From assembly GCA_023268355.1 (NCBI GenBank), contig JALNJK010000004.1, positions 110,145 through 174,144 on the forward strand: a DNA stretch of 64,000 nt, in the 5' to 3' direction. Under the pieces are notes generated by a model. It did no database searches. It had not been told where the DNA came from and was given only the letters and a program-made list of their open reading frames with translations. This document shows positions 35,441 to 44,746 of this stretch, piece by piece. The DNA is from Candidatus Terraquivivens tengchongensis. GTDB lineage: Archaea > Thermoproteota > Nitrososphaeria_A > Caldarchaeales > Wolframiiraptoraceae. The position numbers and the translations under genes are program-made. Every line of letters starts with the position of its first letter. Positions within the stretch are counted from its first letter, which is position 1.

Positions 35441-36205
35441 ATGTTAGCAAAACGAATAATACCGTGCCTTGACATGGACCATGGAAGGGTGCTAAAGGGC
35501 AGGAGGTTCGTGGAGCTCAAGGACGTAGGGGACCCTGTAGAGCTCGCCCTTAAGTATAGGGATGAGGGAGCGGATGAGCTTGTCTTATTGGATATAACGG
35601 CGTCTGTTGAAAAAAGAAGGATATTGTTAGATGTGGTTAGAAGTGTTGCTAAAGTGCTTGATATACCGTTTACTGTAGGTGGTGGCATAAGGACGGTTGA
35701 AGACGCGCACGACATATTATCTAATGGCGGTGATAGGGTTGCCGTGAACACAGCTGCTGTAGAGAACCCGGAGTTTGTTAGGACGTTATCAGACATTTAT
35801 GGTAGCCAATGCGTCGTTGTAGCTATAGATGCCAAAAGGGTTTATACTAAAGATGGTTTGCGTTTTGAGGTTTATACGTATGGTGGTAGAAAACCTACTG
35901 GTATTGATGCAATAGAATGGGCAAAAAGAGTAGAGGAGCTGGGGGCTGGCGAGATTTTGCTGACATCAATTGATATGGACGGCACAAAAGATGGTTACGA
36001 CCTTGCGCTGATACGTGCAATATCGAGCAGCGTCTTAATACCAGTTATTGCAAGCGGCGGATGCGGTAAACTTGAACATTTTCTTGAAGCATTCGAGGCT
36101 GGTGCCGACGCCGCCCTCGCGGCCTCTATATTCCACTATGATGAATACCCGATTCCTGTTGTAAAGAGGTATCTTAAGGATAAGGGAGTGCATGTAAGGC
36201 TATGA
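35441..36205 (+). CDS. hisF: Imidazole glycerol phosphate synthase, cyclase subunit
   Basis: HisF is the cyclase partner of HisH. The 254-residue (beta-alpha)8 barrel starts [19 protein letters not shown] with the first catalytic Asp at about residue 10. It continues with [13 protein letters not shown] and carries the second catalytic Asp in [14 protein letters not shown] (about 181-194). GGAGG lies seven bases before its ATG, the reference SD spacing for this operon. It overlaps hisI as ATGA. Confidence 0.97.
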   Translation: MLAKRIIPCLDMDHGRVLKGRRFVELKDVGDPVELALKYRDEGADELVLLDITASVEKRRILLDVVRSVAKVLDIPFTVGGGIRTVEDAHDILSNGGDRVAVNTAAVENPEFVRTLSDIYGSQCVVVAIDAKRVYTKDGLRFEVYTYGGRKPTGIDAIEWAKRVEELGAGEILLTSIDMDGTKDGYDLALIRAISSSVLIPVIASGGCGKLEHFLEAFEAGADAALAASIFHYDEYPIPVVKRYLKDKGVHVRL

Positions 36206-36534
36206 AGTATGTAAGAATCGATGAGTTGGATTTTGACAAATCCGGAGGACTTATTCCCGTAGTAGCCTACGAGAGGAGGACGGGTGAGGTGTTGATGCTT
36301 GCTTATGCTAATAAGGAAGCGGTCGAGAAGACACTCGCATCTGGTTATGCGCATTACTTTAGCAGATCAAGAAATAAGATATGGATGAAGGGAGAAACGT
36401 CCGGCAACGTGCAAAGAGTTCTTGAAGTTCTGGTAGATTGTGATAACGACTCGTTAATTTACGTAGTTGAGCAGGAAGGTGTTGCATGCCACACTGGAAA
36501 CAGGACCTGTTTCTTCAGGAAGCTCATCCTTTAA
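36202..36534 (+). CDS. hisI: Phosphoribosyl-AMP cyclohydrolase
   Basis: This 110-residue enzyme opens the adenine ring of phosphoribosyl-AMP. The zinc and magnesium ligands are in [30 protein letters not shown] (about 77-106). It lacks the HisE pyrophosphohydrolase domain that is fused in many bacteria, so HisE must be encoded elsewhere. It is the last his gene; a 90-bp A/T-rich gap separates it from moeA. HisD is also absent from this cluster. Confidence 0.96.
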   Translation: MKYVRIDELDFDKSGGLIPVVAYERRTGEVLMLAYANKEAVEKTLASGYAHYFSRSRNKIWMKGETSGNVQRVLEVLVDCDNDSLIYVVEQEGVACHTGNRTCFFRKLIL

Positions 36535-36624
36535 ATACGCTTAAGCATTTTGGGTTAAGCAGTCTACATGATACTATCACAAAAGTTTTATCTTTCGTAC
36601 ATAACATAATCAACTGGATAAATT

Positions 36625-37899
36625 ATGCGCAAACGTATGGAAGGTTTCCCGACACTTGTCAGCTTTAAAGAAAGCAGGCTAAAGTTGGCCGAGGTTATCA
36701 AATACCGCATACTCGAAACGATCGATGTTGCATTAGAGGATGCATTGAATATGGTATGTGCTGAGGATGTACTTGCGCCTATTGATCTGCCTGAGTTTGA
36801 CAGAAGTGCCGTTGATGGTTATGCAGTTGTCGCAGAGGACACTTTTGGCTCATCCCCAAATAATCCTGTTGAGTTAAAGCTCATAGGTAGAGCTCATGCA
36901 GGAATGAATCCATCAGACATACCGAGGGTTAATAGAGGAGAGGCTGTCGAGATATACACGGGTGCATATTTACCAGAAGGTGCGAACGCCGTCGTTATGG
37001 TCGAACACGTCAATAAATCAGATGGCTCTATCGAGGTGTTGTATCCTGTCTCACCATACCAAAACGTGTCAAAGAAAGGCGAGGATTACAAAAAAGGCGA
37101 CTTAGTGATTAAGAAGGGGACGAGAATAAGGCCATGGCACATCGGCGCACTTGCCGCGTTAAACATTCCAAAAGTAAAGGTATTGCGCAAACCAAGACTG
37201 GCTATCCTGTCTACTGGTAGCGAGCTAGTCGAAGTAGGCTCGGAGCTTAAGTTAGGTAATGTAGTGAACAGTTCAAAACCTATGCTCAAGAGTCTTCTAA
37301 AAGAAATTGGCTGTGAAGTCTTGGACTTAGGAACGGTCCCTGATGACTTGGAGATAATAAAGGAATCCATAAAGAAAGGGTTGAGTATGGCCGACGGTGT
37401 CATAATTACTGGTGGTACGAGCGTAGGCGAGCTAGACCTCGTTCCTGAGGCAATTAACTCTTTAGGCAAACCGGGCCTCGTGGTCCATGGTATAATGATG
37501 AGGCCAGCAAAACCTACTGGATTTGGCATAATCGACAATAAGCCGGTCTTCATACTTTCTGGTCTGCCTGTGGCTGCGCTAGTGGGCTTTCATAACTTCA
37601 TAAAACCCGCAGTCTACATGATGCTCGGGTTACCTGAGGAGCCCAAAATTACAATAAGAGGGAGGCTGACCAGAAGGGTCGCTAACCCGCACGGTGTAAG
37701 GTCCTTTGTTAGGGTAAGAGTCATAAGAAATGGCGATAGTTATTATGTCGAGCCGTTTATGCTTACAGGCTCGGGGCTTATTTCAACGCTTACAAAGGCT
37801 AACGGTATGTTGGTCATACCAGAAGAGCTCGAGGGTTATGATGAAGGTGAAGAGGTCGAGGTCGAGCTATTCCAGCCGATAGATGCTGCCTCAGGGTGA
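36625..37899 (+). CDS. moeA: Molybdopterin molybdotransferase MoeA
   Basis: MoeA inserts molybdate or tungstate into adenylylated molybdopterin. The 424-residue protein has the four-domain plan: the opening domain with DLPEFDRSAVDGYAVVAEDT, the swivelling domain, the MoaB/MogA-like domain with LSTGSELVEVG and ITGGTSVGELDLVPEA (about 195-275), and a C-terminal beta barrel. The next gene is a second MoeA-type protein, overlapping by a few bases. Two moaD genes and two AORs follow, so the cluster serves a tungsto/molybdo-pterin enzyme system. Confidence 0.95.
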   Translation: MRKRMEGFPTLVSFKESRLKLAEVIKYRILETIDVALEDALNMVCAEDVLAPIDLPEFDRSAVDGYAVVAEDTFGSSPNNPVELKLIGRAHAGMNPSDIPRVNRGEAVEIYTGAYLPEGANAVVMVEHVNKSDGSIEVLYPVSPYQNVSKKGEDYKKGDLVIKKGTRIRPWHIGALAALNIPKVKVLRKPRLAILSTGSELVEVGSELKLGNVVNSSKPMLKSLLKEIGCEVLDLGTVPDDLEIIKESIKKGLSMADGVIITGGTSVGELDLVPEAINSLGKPGLVVHGIMMRPAKPTGFGIIDNKPVFILSGLPVAALVGFHNFIKPAVYMMLGLPEEPKITIRGRLTRRVANPHGVRSFVRVRVIRNGDSYYVEPFMLTGSGLISTLTKANGMLVIPEELEGYDEGEEVEVELFQPIDAASG

Positions 37900-39851
37900 T
37901 TATGATGGCGTTAATATTTCATAAAATGGTTTCGATCAAGGACGCTTTAAACCTTGTCAGAGAAAGTCTTGGACATATAGGGCCTTTTGGCACGGAAGAG
38001 GTGGGTCTACTCGAAGCTTTCGGGCGTGTTCTTGCCGAAGATGTCTACGCAAAAATAGACTCGCCACCCTTTGATAGGTCTACTGTGGACGGTTATGCTG
38101 TTGACGCAAAAGATGTTTACGGTGCTAACGAGTCAGAGCCTGTATGTTTAACAGTATCTGGAAAGGCTGAGGTCGGTTCCGTACCTACGGCCGAAGCTGG
38201 CGGTGGGCGTTGTGTGGAGACAGCGACGGGTGCTCCCCTGGCCAGGGGTGCAAACGCCGTAGTCATGGTGGAGTATACAAAACGGGTAAATGACAAACTC
38301 TATGTGTATAAGTCTGTAGCTCCAGGCGAGAATGTATCCCAAACAGGCTCAGATATAACGGCAGGTGATATAGTAATAAGAAAGGGCAGGGTAATCTCAC
38401 CGAGTGACATTGCTGTACTTGCGGCATTGGGTTACAAATCGGTCAAAGTTTATCGTAAACCAAAGATCGCGGTCTTGTCGACCGGCAACGAGCTTGTTGA
38501 GCCGGGCCAACCTTTGCCGCAAGGAAAAGTATACGACGTAAACGGCTACGCGATAACAGCCATGCTAAAAGAGATGGGCACGGAGGTCGATTTCCTCGGA
38601 ATAGTGCCTGATGATTACCAAACGATAAAGCAAAGCATAGAACGGGCGCTTCAGCAATACGACGTCGTAGTCACATCTGGAAGCACTTCCGCTGGGTTTG
38701 GTGATGCGATATACAAAGCCTTCGCGGAGCACGGAGCTGTTATCATTCATGGTCTCAAATTGAGACCCGGCAAACCAACCGTTATGGCAGTTAGTCGCGG
38801 AAAGCTTCTTGTCGGCCTTCCAGGCTTTCCGTTATCTGCTATGATGGTGTTTATGAACGTAGTGAGACCGTTAATCTCAAAAATGTGTGGAATAGAAGAT
38901 AGTGAAAGGTATACACTCGTAAAGGCTAGAATGGCCTATAGGATGGATGCCGGAAAGGGTGTCAAGGAGCTTATACCCGTCCAACTAGTCGAGACAGAAG
39001 AAGGTTTAGTTGCTTATCCGATAGTTTTAGGTTCAGGCTCTACATCTGCCATTGCGATTGCAGACGGGTTTGTTGAGATTCCTGAGGAGAAACAGTACAT
39101 TGAAGAGTATGAGGTCGTTGACGTTAAACTGTTGAGCCCCTCATTCAGACCATCCCCGCTCAATATAATAGGTAGTCACTGTCCAGGAATAGAGGTGCTC
39201 TTGCAGACCTCAGGCCTGACGATGTCTAAGGTCATAAATGTCGGCTCACTCGGTGGTTGGAGAGCATTAAAAAAAGGTGAAGCAGACATCTGCGGTACAC
39301 ACTTACTCGATGAGGAGACTGGCAAGTATAACGTACATATGCCCAAGAAGATGGATTTGGAAGGAATTGTAGAAATATATAGAGGATACGCACGTAAAGT
39401 AGGGCTACTTGTTAAGAAAAACAATCCCAAAAACATACGCTCAGTAGCGGACTTGACGAAGAAGGATGTCGTGTTCGTTAACAGGTTAAAGGGGTCGGGC
39501 GCTAGGGCACTCATAGATAAGTTGCTCAGAGAAGTGGGTATAACTAAACCCGAGGATACCATAAAGGGCTACACCTACGAAGCGAAGACACACACGGCAG
39601 TGGCGTCAGCTATCGCACAGGGCAGGGCAGACGTAGGTGTTGCAATAGAATACGTCGCCGACATTTACGGGTTAGATTTCATACCGTTGGGTGAGGAAAT
39701 CTTCGACTTTGCTGTAAGGAAGGATAGACTAAAAAAGGCAACGGTACAGAGGTTTCTAGAAACACTTTCTAGTGAGGCTTTTCGCTCAAATATTCTGTCT
39801 TTAAGAGGCTATGCTCCGCTTCCAGAAACAGGGCAGAAAGTGTATGGATGA
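37896..39851 (+). CDS. moeA: MoeA fused to a C-terminal periplasmic-binding-protein-like domain
   Basis: The first 410 or so residues are a full MoeA (SPPFDRSTVDGYAVDAKDV, LSTGNELVEPGQ, TSGSTSAGFGDAIYKAF, LRPGKPTVMAVSRGKLLVGLPG). A further 235 residues form a LysR/PBP-like ligand-binding domain (about 417-651) with LNIIGSHCPGIEVLLQT, VGSLGGWRALKKGEADICGTH and NRLKGSGARALIDKLL. Related fusions are known in archaea and bacteria; the added domain is thought to bind an oxyanion or a small cofactor precursor, but its ligand is not shown. The start is a GTG overlapping the first moeA, or an ATG six bases later. Confidence 0.93.
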   Translation: MIMMALIFHKMVSIKDALNLVRESLGHIGPFGTEEVGLLEAFGRVLAEDVYAKIDSPPFDRSTVDGYAVDAKDVYGANESEPVCLTVSGKAEVGSVPTAEAGGGRCVETATGAPLARGANAVVMVEYTKRVNDKLYVYKSVAPGENVSQTGSDITAGDIVIRKGRVISPSDIAVLAALGYKSVKVYRKPKIAVLSTGNELVEPGQPLPQGKVYDVNGYAITAMLKEMGTEVDFLGIVPDDYQTIKQSIERALQQYDVVVTSGSTSAGFGDAIYKAFAEHGAVIIHGLKLRPGKPTVMAVSRGKLLVGLPGFPLSAMMVFMNVVRPLISKMCGIEDSERYTLVKARMAYRMDAGKGVKELIPVQLVETEEGLVAYPIVLGSGSTSAIAIADGFVEIPEEKQYIEEYEVVDVKLLSPSFRPSPLNIIGSHCPGIEVLLQTSGLTMSKVINVGSLGGWRALKKGEADICGTHLLDEETGKYNVHMPKKMDLEGIVEIYRGYARKVGLLVKKNNPKNIRSVADLTKKDVVFVNRLKGSGARALIDKLLREVGITKPEDTIKGYTYEAKTHTAVASAIAQGRADVGVAIEYVADIYGLDFIPLGEEIFDFAVRKDRLKKATVQRFLETLSSEAFRSNILSLRGYAPLPETGQKVYG

Positions 39852-39903
39852 ATCACATAACGCTTAAAAATTACGCCTTCAAATAATACTATAGAGAGAA
39901 AAG

Positions 39904-40188
39904 ATGAGAATAATTGTAAGGGCTTTTGCAACCATAAGGGAGTTATTAGGTACTGGTTATGTGGAAGTTTTACTCGAAGATGGAAGTGACGTCCGAACGT
40001 TGCTGAAAACTTTAACAAAAAAATTTGGGGAGGGTTTGCGAAATCAGATCTTAGTAAGTGAAGAGAAACTTGCACCTTATGTGAAGGTGCTAATTAATGG
40101 AAGGGACATAGAATATCTTAGTGGTATGGGAACGATACTGAAAGATGGTGACGAAGTCGCAATAATTCCACCTGTAGCTGGTGGTTAG
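39904..40188 (+). CDS. moaD: MoaD-like ubiquitin-fold sulfur carrier 1
   Basis: This 94-residue beta-grasp protein ends in the diglycine AGG needed for adenylylation and thiocarboxylation, so it can donate sulfur to molybdopterin. It is clearly a paralogue of the protein at 42245-42535 (shared TGxxEVLLEDGxD, LAPYVKVLINGR, LKDGDEVAIIPP). A TATA-like GCTTAAAAATTACG lies about 35 bp upstream. It converges with the first AOR gene with a 35-bp gap. Confidence 0.9.
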   Translation: MRIIVRAFATIRELLGTGYVEVLLEDGSDVRTLLKTLTKKFGEGLRNQILVSEEKLAPYVKVLINGRDIEYLSGMGTILKDGDEVAIIPPVAGG

Positions 40189-40223
40189 TTTATACAAAAA
40201 AATATGGAAGTTGAGCTGGGTCT

Positions 40224-42080
40224 TTAAATTATGCCCAGCTCTCGCAGTTTCTTTTCTGGTACCTTTCCGTCCTTCGTCCAGCCTCTCTTCTCGTAATATT
40301 CGTCCAGAAGCTTGTTGAAGGTCTCCCAAGTAAGCCTCCAACCCTTAGCCGGTCCTGAGGTTGCAGGTTCGACGACAAGTCTCTTCGGTAGCATATCGTC
40401 CTTTCTGTCAAAGCCATTTAGCTGGTTATAATACCTCTCCAAGTTCCAGATTCTCTCTCCCGTTTTCATGACCTCCTCGGGCGTTACGTCCCAGCCAGTC
40501 ATGCCGGCGGTTAGGGCTGCATAATCTTCTACGGTATAAGCGAAGGAGGAGAACTTGCAAATGTCCAATGAGTCTATAAAGGCGAATAGGTTCTGGAGCA
40601 TTATAGTAAGGTCGACCTTACCCTCCAAGGCAAGCGGGTCAGTCTTATAGGGTATGCCGAGTATCTCAGATGCCGGCGTGTAACTCCTTAGATGGCAAGC
40701 ACCTCTGTTAGAAGTTGCATAACCGAGTATGAATCCCCTTAGACCCCTTGGGTCATAAGCCGGTATGCCCTGCTTCTTTACTGTCATAGAAATGTCTACA
40801 TCTCCTAATGCCTGGGCTGCTCTATATCCTCCTTCAGCAAATAGGTTGCCTATTCCCTCCCTGAGCGCTATCTTCCTTATGAACTCAGCCAACCTGTCGA
40901 CATCGCCAAACCTGACGCCCTCAGCCTCAGGTATGTAGCCTTTTTCTGTAGCCTCACATGCAGTAGCTAGCGTTACACCCAAGCTGATTGTGTCGAGACC
41001 GTAGTAGTTTGCAAGATAGTTGAGGTATGCAACGCCCTCTATATGACCAACACCTACCATCGCACCAAGCGACCAGCATGTCTCATACTCGACACCTTCG
41101 CTCTTGAACTTATACTTACCATCAGTAACCTCTGTCAACCTCTTACAATGTACTGGACATCCGTGACAAGTCGGTGTCTCCTTTAGTATAGTGCCTCTTT
41201 GATTCTCACCGCTTATAAAGTAAGCAAACTCGAACTGGACTTGTTTTGCGTTCCTAGTCGGGAACGCTCCAAGCTCATTTACCGTATTAACCAGTACGCT
41301 TGTACCATAGACAGACAAGCCTCCCTTTCCTGGCGATGTTACAGGGCTTTCCATTATATGCTTTAACGCAGTCTTTCTAGCTTCCTCAAACTTCTCCGGG
41401 TTTGCAGGCTTTGGCATTTTCTTTTCATCGCCGATTATTACGAGGGCTTTAACTTTCTTCGAGCCCATGACAGCACCCGTTCCACCTCTCCCGCTAAACC
41501 TGCCGGCATCGTGGCCTATGCAGGCCTCCCTACATAGATTCTCACCAGCCGGACCTATTGCGTATACTTGAACACCTGTGGGTCCTAACTTTGTCAGCTC
41601 ACGTGCATCTCCATACTTATCCCTTAACATGCGCGTCGTCGTAAATAGGTCCTTGCCCCATAACTGTGATGCGTCTTCAAATGTTATGCTTCCGTCTTTC
41701 GCTACGAGATAAACTGGTTTGTCGCTCTTGTTCTGGAGTATAACCGCATCAAAACCTGCCCACTTTAGAGCAGCCCCTGCCCAGCCGCCTGCATGACTAT
41801 CTGTAACCCCATCCGTTAATGGTGACTTCGTAATAGAGCAAATCCTTCCACTCATTGGTGTTAGAGTGCCTGTTAAGGGTCCTACGGCTATGACTAATAT
41901 GTTGTCAGGCGAGAAGGGGTCCGTGCCAGGCTTGACCTTGTCATAAACGAGCTTTACGCCCAGTCCCCTGCCGCCTATGTATTTCCTTGCTATATCCTCA
42001 TCAAGCTCCTGATATTCGACTTTCTTGTTCTCTAAGTCAACCCAAGCGAGCCTGTTGGCATAGCCTCCTGCTTTTACCAT
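40224..42080 (-). CDS. aor: Aldehyde:ferredoxin oxidoreductase 1 (tungsten-pterin family)
   Basis: This 618-residue enzyme belongs to the AOR family, which oxidises aldehydes to acids and reduces ferredoxin using a bis-pterin tungsten centre and one [4Fe-4S] cluster. The cluster ligands are the C-x2-C-x3-C of CHGCPVHC (about 310-317) and a later Cys in LDICKFSSF. The opening ANRLAWVDLENKKVEYQEL and IGGRGLGVKLVYD and the ARELTKLGPTGVQVYAIGPAGEN segment are typical. GAGGTAAGC precedes the ATG and a TATA-like CTTTAAAGATTTAC lies near 42105. The aldehyde preferred is unknown. Confidence 0.93.
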   Translation of the reverse strand: MVKAGGYANRLAWVDLENKKVEYQELDEDIARKYIGGRGLGVKLVYDKVKPGTDPFSPDNILVIAVGPLTGTLTPMSGRICSITKSPLTDGVTDSHAGGWAGAALKWAGFDAVILQNKSDKPVYLVAKDGSITFEDASQLWGKDLFTTTRMLRDKYGDARELTKLGPTGVQVYAIGPAGENLCREACIGHDAGRFSGRGGTGAVMGSKKVKALVIIGDEKKMPKPANPEKFEEARKTALKHIMESPVTSPGKGGLSVYGTSVLVNTVNELGAFPTRNAKQVQFEFAYFISGENQRGTILKETPTCHGCPVHCKRLTEVTDGKYKFKSEGVEYETCWSLGAMVGVGHIEGVAYLNYLANYYGLDTISLGVTLATACEATEKGYIPEAEGVRFGDVDRLAEFIRKIALREGIGNLFAEGGYRAAQALGDVDISMTVKKQGIPAYDPRGLRGFILGYATSNRGACHLRSYTPASEILGIPYKTDPLALEGKVDLTIMLQNLFAFIDSLDICKFSSFAYTVEDYAALTAGMTGWDVTPEEVMKTGERIWNLERYYNQLNGFDRKDDMLPKRLVVEPATSGPAKGWRLTWETFNKLLDEYYEKRGWTKDGKVPEKKLRELGII

Positions 42081-42244
42081 GCTTACCTCATTTATGAAGT
42101 AAATCTTTAAAGTTTATGAATTTTTTGTGAAATATTCCTCATAATATTGTGCGTTTTGAAACAACCATCGTTTTGTAGTATATAGGGCTCAAGCTGTGTT
42201 GTTTAAAACTTAATAATTTGATTTAATGCAAAGGTTGAAAAGGA

Positions 42245-42535
42245 ATGAAGATAACTGTGAAGGTTTTCGGACCAGTAAGGGAATTCATAGGTACGGGCCA
42301 AATAGAAGTCTTACTTGAAGATGGCTGCGACCTTAGCGCTTTACTGAAGGCACTAATAAAAAAATACGGAGACGGACTTAAGGATCGGATTTTGCTTAAC
42401 GATGCAGAACTTCTCCCTTATGTGAAGGTGCTGGTCAACGGAAAGAACGTGCGCGACTTTAATGGACTAAAAACGGAGCTAAAAGATGGTGACGAAGTGG
42501 CTATAGTGCCTGCCATAGTAGGTGGCAAATATTAA
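42245..42535 (+). CDS. moaD: MoaD-like ubiquitin-fold sulfur carrier 2 with a Gly-Gly-Lys-Tyr end
   Basis: This 96-residue paralogue of the first MoaD shares its beta-grasp core but ends VGGKY instead of at the diglycine. Adenylylation by a MoeB-type enzyme needs a free Gly-Gly end, so two residues would have to be trimmed, or this protein does not act as a sulfur donor. It lies divergent from the first AOR and converges with the second AOR with a 26-bp gap. Confidence 0.87.
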   Translation: MKITVKVFGPVREFIGTGQIEVLLEDGCDLSALLKALIKKYGDGLKDRILLNDAELLPYVKVLVNGKNVRDFNGLKTELKDGDEVAIVPAIVGGKY

Positions 42536-42561
42536 AAATAAAAAAATATTTTCATTGAATT

Positions 42562-44493
42562 TTATTGCTTAGCTTTTATTGACTCCCTTATGACTTCTAG
42601 GTCGTTTATTAAGAAGTCTAGCCCCAACTCCCTAAGTTTGCTCTCGCTTGGTATGCCATTAGGCCAACCTTTGACCTTGTAGTACTCCTCTAGCATAACC
42701 TTCAAAGGCGGAACCTTGCCAGCAGCCCCTCCTTCCATGCGCGGCTCGAAGAACCTCTTTGGGAGCCAGTCATCCTTGCTTGGCACTAGGCCTTGTTTTA
42801 GGTTAAACATTCGTTGTACGTTTATGATACGTTCACCAATCTTTAGCAGGTCTTGTGGAGTTAATTCCCATCCAGTCGTAGCATTCAGCAATTTAGTCGT
42901 CCAAGTGAAATCTACACCTGAGAATTCGTAGAAGAAACACCACACAAGAGAGTTGTTTACGGCCTGCCTGTCTTGATACTTGGCCTGAGCTAGTCCTTTC
43001 TTATCTATCGCGAACCTGTCAAGTGGTTGGCTTAACTCTGGCCCAGCCTCTGGGAATGGAACGCCCAACTCTATAGCCTCTGGGAATCCGTGCAGATGAC
43101 AGGCACCTCTCGTAGATGTTGCTGTTTCGACCGCCATGGAGAAGAACGCCCTAGGGTCATGAGCCGGAATTGCGGCACCGTTAACATGCATCGCTATCTC
43201 AGGGCAACCCAGTGCGTCTCCAGCAACTTTCAGTCCCTCTCCCAGTAGCCAAGCAACCCTTCCCTCCCTCTTAACTATCTTCTCAAGTAAGGCTAACATA
43301 GCGTCACCATCTCCCCATCTAAGTTCAAGCCCTCCAAGATCTTCTTTAGTTATCTTGCCTTTCTCGAAAGCCTCCATAGCAAAAGCGCAAACACCACCAA
43401 ACTCTATTGTGTCTATACTCCACCTGTTGCAGAGCTCGTTAGCCTTGTTTATAGCTAGTAGGTTATCTATCAAGCAATCAGACCCTATCATGGCGAGAGT
43501 TTCATATTCCGGCCCGTAGCTATCCATAGCATACTTCTCTGGGGAAGTGACCGTCACCCTTCTATGACATCCCATCACACAGTATGAGCAGGGTTCAGGC
43601 TTGGGCTTCAGGACCTCGTTAAACTTTCCTGGCCCGCCAACTGGAGCTCCTATCTTTATAGCACCCTCCTTCCACCGACTTTGCGCAAAGTTCTTTATCG
43701 GCAAGAGACCATTTTCTTCCCGAGGAATTATCGCCATCGCTTGACCGTAATCTCTGTTCAATTTTGTGAATTCCGCTTTGTTTATTATCGGCAGTAGCTC
43801 CTTGAGGTATTCCCTTAAGAGGTCTGGATGTGCGACTTTTACCTCTTTGGTGCCGCGAAAGGCGATTGCCTTTAGCCTCTTAGAGCCCATGACGGCACCC
43901 ATTCCCGTCCTGCCAGCACAACCGTGACCGTAGTTACAAATCAGCCCTGCGTAACGGACGAGGTTTTCAGCTCCAGGTCCTATTGGTGCTACTTGTATCT
44001 TTTCATCTCCCAGTTCCTTTTTGATGCGGGTCTCTGTTTCAAACGCATCTGCTTTGCCCCATAAATGCGACGCATCCAGCAACTCAGCCTTTCCATCATG
44101 AACCCAGAGATAGACAGGTCTCTCTGCTTTTCCGGTTACGACTATCGCATCGAAGCCTGCTCGCTTAAGCTCATGCGCATTATAACCTCCACCCGTCGAT
44201 TCGCCCCATATGCCAGTTAGTGGAGATTTTGCACATACAGCAAACCTTCCACTTCCAGGTATGGTAGTGGCTTGATACGGACCGGTAGCGAATACGAAGA
44301 CGTTTTCTGGACTGAAGGGGTCGACATTAGCAGGAACTTCATCGTAGATTATCTTGGCCGCCAAACCAACTCCGCCGATCCACATCTTAGCCATTTCAGG
44401 AGTCAGGTCTTGAACAGTTATTTTTTCTTCGCTCAGGTTTACGCGTAAAATTTTTCCGTTGTATCCAGGAAATTCGCCCAAAACACTTTTCAC
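42562..44493 (-). CDS. aor: Aldehyde:ferredoxin oxidoreductase 2 (tungsten-pterin family)
   Basis: This 643-residue AOR-family protein has the cluster ligands CSYCVMGC (about 315-322) and a distal Cys in SLVWCFFYEF. It opens GYNGKILRVNLSEEKITVQDL with IGGVGLAAKIIYDEVP. The substrate-pocket region differs from AOR 1, so it is a paralogue and not a recent copy. The GTG start at 44493 is preceded by GAGGTG, and an ATTTAAAATTTAC TATA-like box lies near 44520-44533. Together with the adjacent MoaD it mirrors the first moaD/AOR pair. Confidence 0.92.
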   Translation of the reverse strand: MKSVLGEFPGYNGKILRVNLSEEKITVQDLTPEMAKMWIGGVGLAAKIIYDEVPANVDPFSPENVFVFATGPYQATTIPGSGRFAVCAKSPLTGIWGESTGGGYNAHELKRAGFDAIVVTGKAERPVYLWVHDGKAELLDASHLWGKADAFETETRIKKELGDEKIQVAPIGPGAENLVRYAGLICNYGHGCAGRTGMGAVMGSKRLKAIAFRGTKEVKVAHPDLLREYLKELLPIINKAEFTKLNRDYGQAMAIIPREENGLLPIKNFAQSRWKEGAIKIGAPVGGPGKFNEVLKPKPEPCSYCVMGCHRRVTVTSPEKYAMDSYGPEYETLAMIGSDCLIDNLLAINKANELCNRWSIDTIEFGGVCAFAMEAFEKGKITKEDLGGLELRWGDGDAMLALLEKIVKREGRVAWLLGEGLKVAGDALGCPEIAMHVNGAAIPAHDPRAFFSMAVETATSTRGACHLHGFPEAIELGVPFPEAGPELSQPLDRFAIDKKGLAQAKYQDRQAVNNSLVWCFFYEFSGVDFTWTTKLLNATTGWELTPQDLLKIGERIINVQRMFNLKQGLVPSKDDWLPKRFFEPRMEGGAAGKVPPLKVMLEEYYKVKGWPNGIPSESKLRELGLDFLINDLEVIRESIKAKQ

Positions 44494-44746
44494 CTCTTAA
44501 TAGGCTTTACACTATTCTGAGTAAATTTTAAATTTTTTCGTGATATTATTAATGTTGTTAACATGATTGCGTCTTGAGTGAAGCATACAATAGAGGTCAC
44601 AATATTCAGAGCTCTTTGCAAAGTAAAGGGTGCTGAGTTTTATCTATGTTATTCCAGAGCCGTTTTTCATATAAACTAATGATATCGCAGGCCTTAGTAA
44701 GATGATAACCACAAACTTCGTAGAAACATTAATCGCGCTTTAAGTT

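Noticed and set aside
44494..44746. 253-bp gap upstream of the second AOR gene
   Set aside because: It holds an A/T-rich promoter-like box near 44520 and a 10-bp palindrome CTTTGCAAAG (44614-44623), but no ORF, tRNA or clear RNA fold; the palindrome is too short to claim as an operator.
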